Origin: Lewinellaceae bacterium
GTDB lineage: Bacteria; Bacteroidota; Bacteroidia; Chitinophagales; Saprospiraceae
Reading direction: 5' to 3'
Length of the DNA: 64,000 nt
Assembly: GCA_020636435.1 (NCBI GenBank)
Contig: JACJXX010000001.1
Span: forward strand, 2,745,001-2,809,000
Within the stretch, counting starts at the first letter, position 1. Every line of letters begins with the position of its first letter. The notes under the pieces were generated by a model. It was not told the origin of the DNA. It ran no database searches and worked only from the letters and a program-made list of their open reading frames with translations. Positions 61,333 to 64,000 of the stretch are shown in pieces. Position numbers and translations under genes: made by a program.

Positions 61333-62511
61333 CTACCGCCCCGCCCCCTCCACCAGCGCCCGCACCAGCTTCGGAAAATCCTCCAACTCATCCGTTTCCC
61401 AATCATACCCATCATAATGGGCGATCAGGCGCACCGCCACCAGCTCCGCTTCCGGGTAGACGACCAGGTGCTGCCCCAGGTAGCCCAGCCCGGCGAACGC
61501 CCATTGCGCCCCGGCCTCCTTACGGCCCAGGTGCAGGCCGGTAGGCCAGAGGTGGCGCTGAAATTCAGCCTGCCAGGTGTCTTTGCCAAACACCTCCCGC
61601 ACCTTGCCGTAGTAGCCGCGGTAGCCCTCGTAGCGGCCCGCCATCTGCCGGGCTTTGGCCAGGAAATCCGGGTGAACGCCGGCGGCTTCCAGGGCCTGCA
61701 ACTGGGAAGCGTCTACCACAAATTCGAGCTTATCGGTATACAGTTCCCACAACAGGCCGTAGTCGGGCAGGAAAGGCGCCGCCGGGCGGGTAGCTTCTTC
61801 GATGAAGGCCTGGCTGATGAGTTGCCGTCCTTCCCATTGCCCATTTTGCAGCAGCAGTTGGCCGATCTTTGCCAAATCCAGGGGGCGGATCTCCAGGAAA
61901 GCCATGCAGTAGGGGCTGCCGGCCGCGTCCTTGCGCCAGAAAAAATCGGTGATGCCCAGGGGGCGGAACAGTTCTTTTTCCACCCACTGGTCCATGGGCA
62001 TGCCGGCGGCCTTTTCGATGATGCCCGCCAGCAGGTTGATCGCTTTATTGTTGTACACGTGGTATTGACCCACCGGATGGGTGAGGGTGGACACCAGCGC
62101 GTACTCCACCGCATCGGGTGTGTTTTCCACCAGGCTGAACTCGCTGTCCAGCAGGCCGGAGGTATGGGCCATGAGGTGGCGGACGCTAATATCGCGCTTC
62201 ACTTCCTGATCCCAGGAGGGATAAAATTCGGCTACTTTCTGATCGACAGCCAGCTTGCCCTGGGTGACGAGCAGGCCCACCGCCAGCCCGGTAATGGACT
62301 TGGTGACCGACTTGCAGTCGACCCGCTTGGGTTCTTTGCCAAAATACCACTCCCCTACCAGCTTTCCTTTGTGGTAAATGACGACGCCGTCGGAATGGGA
62401 AGCTTCCGCTTGCTGGAGCAGGGTTTGCAAGGCTTGTTGGTTGATTTCCTGAGCCTGGCAGTAGAGGGTAGCGAATAAGAATAGCAGGGTGATTCCGTTT
62501 CTAAGGATCAT
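61333..62511 (-). CDS. Beta-lactamase-family serine hydrolase
   Basis: A 392-residue exported protein from 62511 (signal LLFLFATLYCQA). It has the serine-hydrolase class C/PBP4-like motifs: S-x-x-K in CKSVTKSITGLAVG, Y-x-N in YHVYNNKAINLL, and the HLMAHTSGL segment typical of EstB/esterase-type members. These hydrolyse peptide or ester bonds in the periplasm; the substrate is not known. An extended frame to 62700 lacks a signal and includes repeat DNA. Confidence 0.9.
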   Translation of the reverse strand: MILRNGITLLFLFATLYCQAQEINQQALQTLLQQAEASHSDGVVIYHKGKLVGEWYFGKEPKRVDCKSVTKSITGLAVGLLVTQGKLAVDQKVAEFYPSWDQEVKRDISVRHLMAHTSGLLDSEFSLVENTPDAVEYALVSTLTHPVGQYHVYNNKAINLLAGIIEKAAGMPMDQWVEKELFRPLGITDFFWRKDAAGSPYCMAFLEIRPLDLAKIGQLLLQNGQWEGRQLISQAFIEEATRPAAPFLPDYGLLWELYTDKLEFVVDASQLQALEAAGVHPDFLAKARQMAGRYEGYRGYYGKVREVFGKDTWQAEFQRHLWPTGLHLGRKEAGAQWAFAGLGYLGQHLVVYPEAELVAVRLIAHYDGYDWETDELEDFPKLVRALVEGAGR

Positions 62512-62649
62512 AGTTTTGGTTTTGAATTCAATGTCGTCAACTTCTTCGCGATAGTCGACAGGCGAACTTCGAAGCGGTGGCATACGGAAGTCGCCAGTCG
62601 ACATCACACTCCTTAAGCTGATGGCATTTGATTTTGAGTTATTGGCTAA

Positions 62650-62699
62650 CAGAAAAGAATCCGCGTAAATCCGCTCAATCCGCGCAGATCCGCGTTCCA
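62650..62699. repeat. ATCCGCG-type dispersed intergenic repeat
   Basis: AATCCGCGTAAATCCGCTC followed by AATCCGCGCAGATCCGCG. Nothing else of note is visible between 62512 and 62769. Confidence 0.55.
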
Positions 62700-62769
62700 T
62701 AACCCAATATGCCCCCCGGGCGGCTATCCCACCAACATCATTCGGAAATCAGGAATACGGATTTGGAAA

Positions 62770-63765
62770 TCAGGAAAAAGTTTTGCGGAATTCGGCGGGC
62801 GTCACCTGCTTGATCTTCTTAAAAGCGGCGTAAAAAGCGGAGAGGGAATTGAACCCGCTTTCGTAGGCGATGGCTTCGATGCTGAGGTGCTGGGCATCCG
62901 GGCTTTGCAATAAGCGCTCCGCCTCCCGAATGCGGTATTCGTGCAGCAGTTCGGGGAAGGTTTTTTCAAAATACAGATTGACCGCACGGGAGACGAGGTA
63001 GCCCTGATCCTGCAGGTGGCCCGCCAGCTTGTCGACAGTGAGGTTGGGGTCGGTGTATAGTTTCTCCTGTTCTAAAACGCGCTGAATGCGCGCTCCCAGG
63101 GAACGGACTGCCGGGTCATCCGGCGACAAGTTGTTCAGAGCAGGGTGCAGCGCGCCGCGCCGCCAGAGGGCCAGAAAGCTTAAAGCGTAGAGCGTCCCGG
63201 CAGCAACAGCCGTGACCATCACGTAAATGTAAAGGCTATTGACAAACAACTGCAAAATAAATACGAGCGCTATCGGCAGCAGCCCCAGGTGCACCCGGAA
63301 CAGCCAATCTGCAATCGCCGTCGGCGGCACCATTCGAATTGCCCACAGGCTGGCCACCCAATAGGCCATCATCTGGCCAATGCCGACGACGTAAGCCAGA
63401 AAAAACGCCTCTTCCGGCATCCAGGGAATGGCAATGGCCAGCAGAGCAGCCGGCGCGAAATGCAGGAAATAAACAGCCTTCCACCGAGGCAGGAACAAAG
63501 TAGCGGCACGGCTGTACAACCACAAAGCCGGCCCTATGCCAAAGAGCCCTACCAGGGCGATGGCCGGCCAGGCGTCGCTGCTGTCCGGAAAAAGGGTGAT
63601 GACCACCGACTTGCCGATGCGGATGGCCAGGGCCAGCAGCAACAGCGCCAGCAGGCGGTTGGGCAGGCGGCGGCCTTCTGCAAAACTCCACAGGTAAGCA
63701 GCGAGGAAAAGCGCGTGGCCGACGGCCAGGGCGCTTAGGATGGCGATGAGGGTGGTCAGGTGCAA
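62770..63765 (-). CDS. Membrane-bound AraC-family regulator
   Basis: A 331-residue protein with seven hydrophobic segments (from IAILSALAVGHALFLAAYLW to VTAVAAGTLYALSFLAL) followed by a C-terminal AraC/XylS DNA-binding domain of about 100 residues: LTVDKLAGHLQDQGYLVSRA, FPELLHEYRIREAERLL, and the second helix-turn-helix IEAIAYESGFNSLSAFYAAF then PAEFRKTF. Such fusions of a 7TM sensor with an AraC domain are known in Bacteroidota. The signal is not known. It is divergent from nothing visible; the window ends 235 bp later. Confidence 0.9.
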   Translation of the reverse strand: MHLTTLIAILSALAVGHALFLAAYLWSFAEGRRLPNRLLALLLLALAIRIGKSVVITLFPDSSDAWPAIALVGLFGIGPALWLYSRAATLFLPRWKAVYFLHFAPAALLAIAIPWMPEEAFFLAYVVGIGQMMAYWVASLWAIRMVPPTAIADWLFRVHLGLLPIALVFILQLFVNSLYIYVMVTAVAAGTLYALSFLALWRRGALHPALNNLSPDDPAVRSLGARIQRVLEQEKLYTDPNLTVDKLAGHLQDQGYLVSRAVNLYFEKTFPELLHEYRIREAERLLQSPDAQHLSIEAIAYESGFNSLSAFYAAFKKIKQVTPAEFRKTFS

Positions 63766-64000
63766 GTTTAAAGGTTAACTATTTAAATATTTTAAAAGAT
63801 GCTATAGATGCTTGTCTTGCTGCCGTTCCGGCTGCAAGACGATACTGCGCCCTTTGGGCGGTAGATGCCTGTTGTACCTGCCAGCATTCACTGTCCAAAG
63901 CCCTCTTATCATCCCTTTCCACAATGCGAAATGGGATAGGCATCCATACCAAAGGTAACAGGCTTTGGCTTATCAGGCAATACCGTAAAAAAAATTCAAA
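63766..64000. other. Gene-free end of the window
   Basis: No gene is visible. A hairpin CTTGCTGCCGTTCCGGCTGCAAG is present near 63815-63837 (shown as CTTGC...GCAAG). The next gene may lie beyond the window. Confidence 0.4.

Overview
The window looks like a chromosome segment of a Bacteroidota bacterium, most likely a Saprospiria/Lewinella-type organism. The signs are a type IX secretion C-terminal sorting domain on a very large secreted protein (8121-11192), a PorE-like and a PorD-like (DUF4835) gene, the bamD - rpoZ(omega) - coaBC - DUF4835 gene order, Bacteroidota-type -7 promoter boxes (TAnnTTTG), many caspase-fold proteases, and a pair of DUF4331 genes. Assignment is by recognition of families only; no search was run.

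Region 1 (1-7.9 kb) is a decayed, AT-rich accessory patch full of defence-type genes. An AbiA-like reverse transcriptase gene is split by a complete IS66 element (606-3086) with a 27-bp terminal inverted repeat and an 8-bp target duplication. It is followed by a frameshifted three-Cys-motif-partner-like remnant with a palindromic element beside it, a HEPN-like protein, and a MNT nucleotidyltransferase gene split by a 162-bp MITE-like element. A Uma2-type nuclease closes the patch.

Region 2 (8-29.5 kb) is mostly ordinary chromosome. It holds the secreted choice-of-anchor/phytase-like protein, a PLP desulfhydrase/ACC-deaminase homologue, a minus-strand run of an O-antigen ligase with two caspase-domain proteins and a secreted protein, a PorE-like beta-propeller protein, purN, a KilA-N protein, and the porD-like/coaBC/rpoZ/bamD cluster. 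Intergenic spaces carry dispersed repeats.

Region 3 (29.7-46.3 kb) holds a DUF234-type ATPase behind four alternating copies of a conserved operator-like motif. Next comes a stress-signalling locus: a thioredoxin-fold/double universal-stress protein, a PAS-PAS histidine kinase and a receiver-CRP fusion regulator, with paired TGAC-TTTT-GTCA palindromes in the divergent promoter. A TPR lipoprotein, the DUF4331/DUF4331/TPR trio, a lipoprotein and a giant AsmA-like protein follow.

Region 4 (46.5-64 kb) contains an AAA/PD-(D/E)XK protein, a GH3 beta-glucosidase, an orphan XisI, and a rare fusion of a ChbG/YdjC deacetylase with a NagZ-type GH3. A tRNA-Gly(CCC) follows, whose 3' half is repeated 2.3 kb downstream, bracketing a mini-island with a HEPN-like gene and a putative membrane-tethered RNase-toxin/immunity pair. 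Just beyond it is the most striking gene: a 1200-residue restriction-nuclease/STAND-NTPase protein ending in twelve near-identical 34-residue helical repeats whose variation concentrates at one dipeptide. An outer-membrane barrel, a serine hydrolase and a membrane-bound AraC regulator complete the window.
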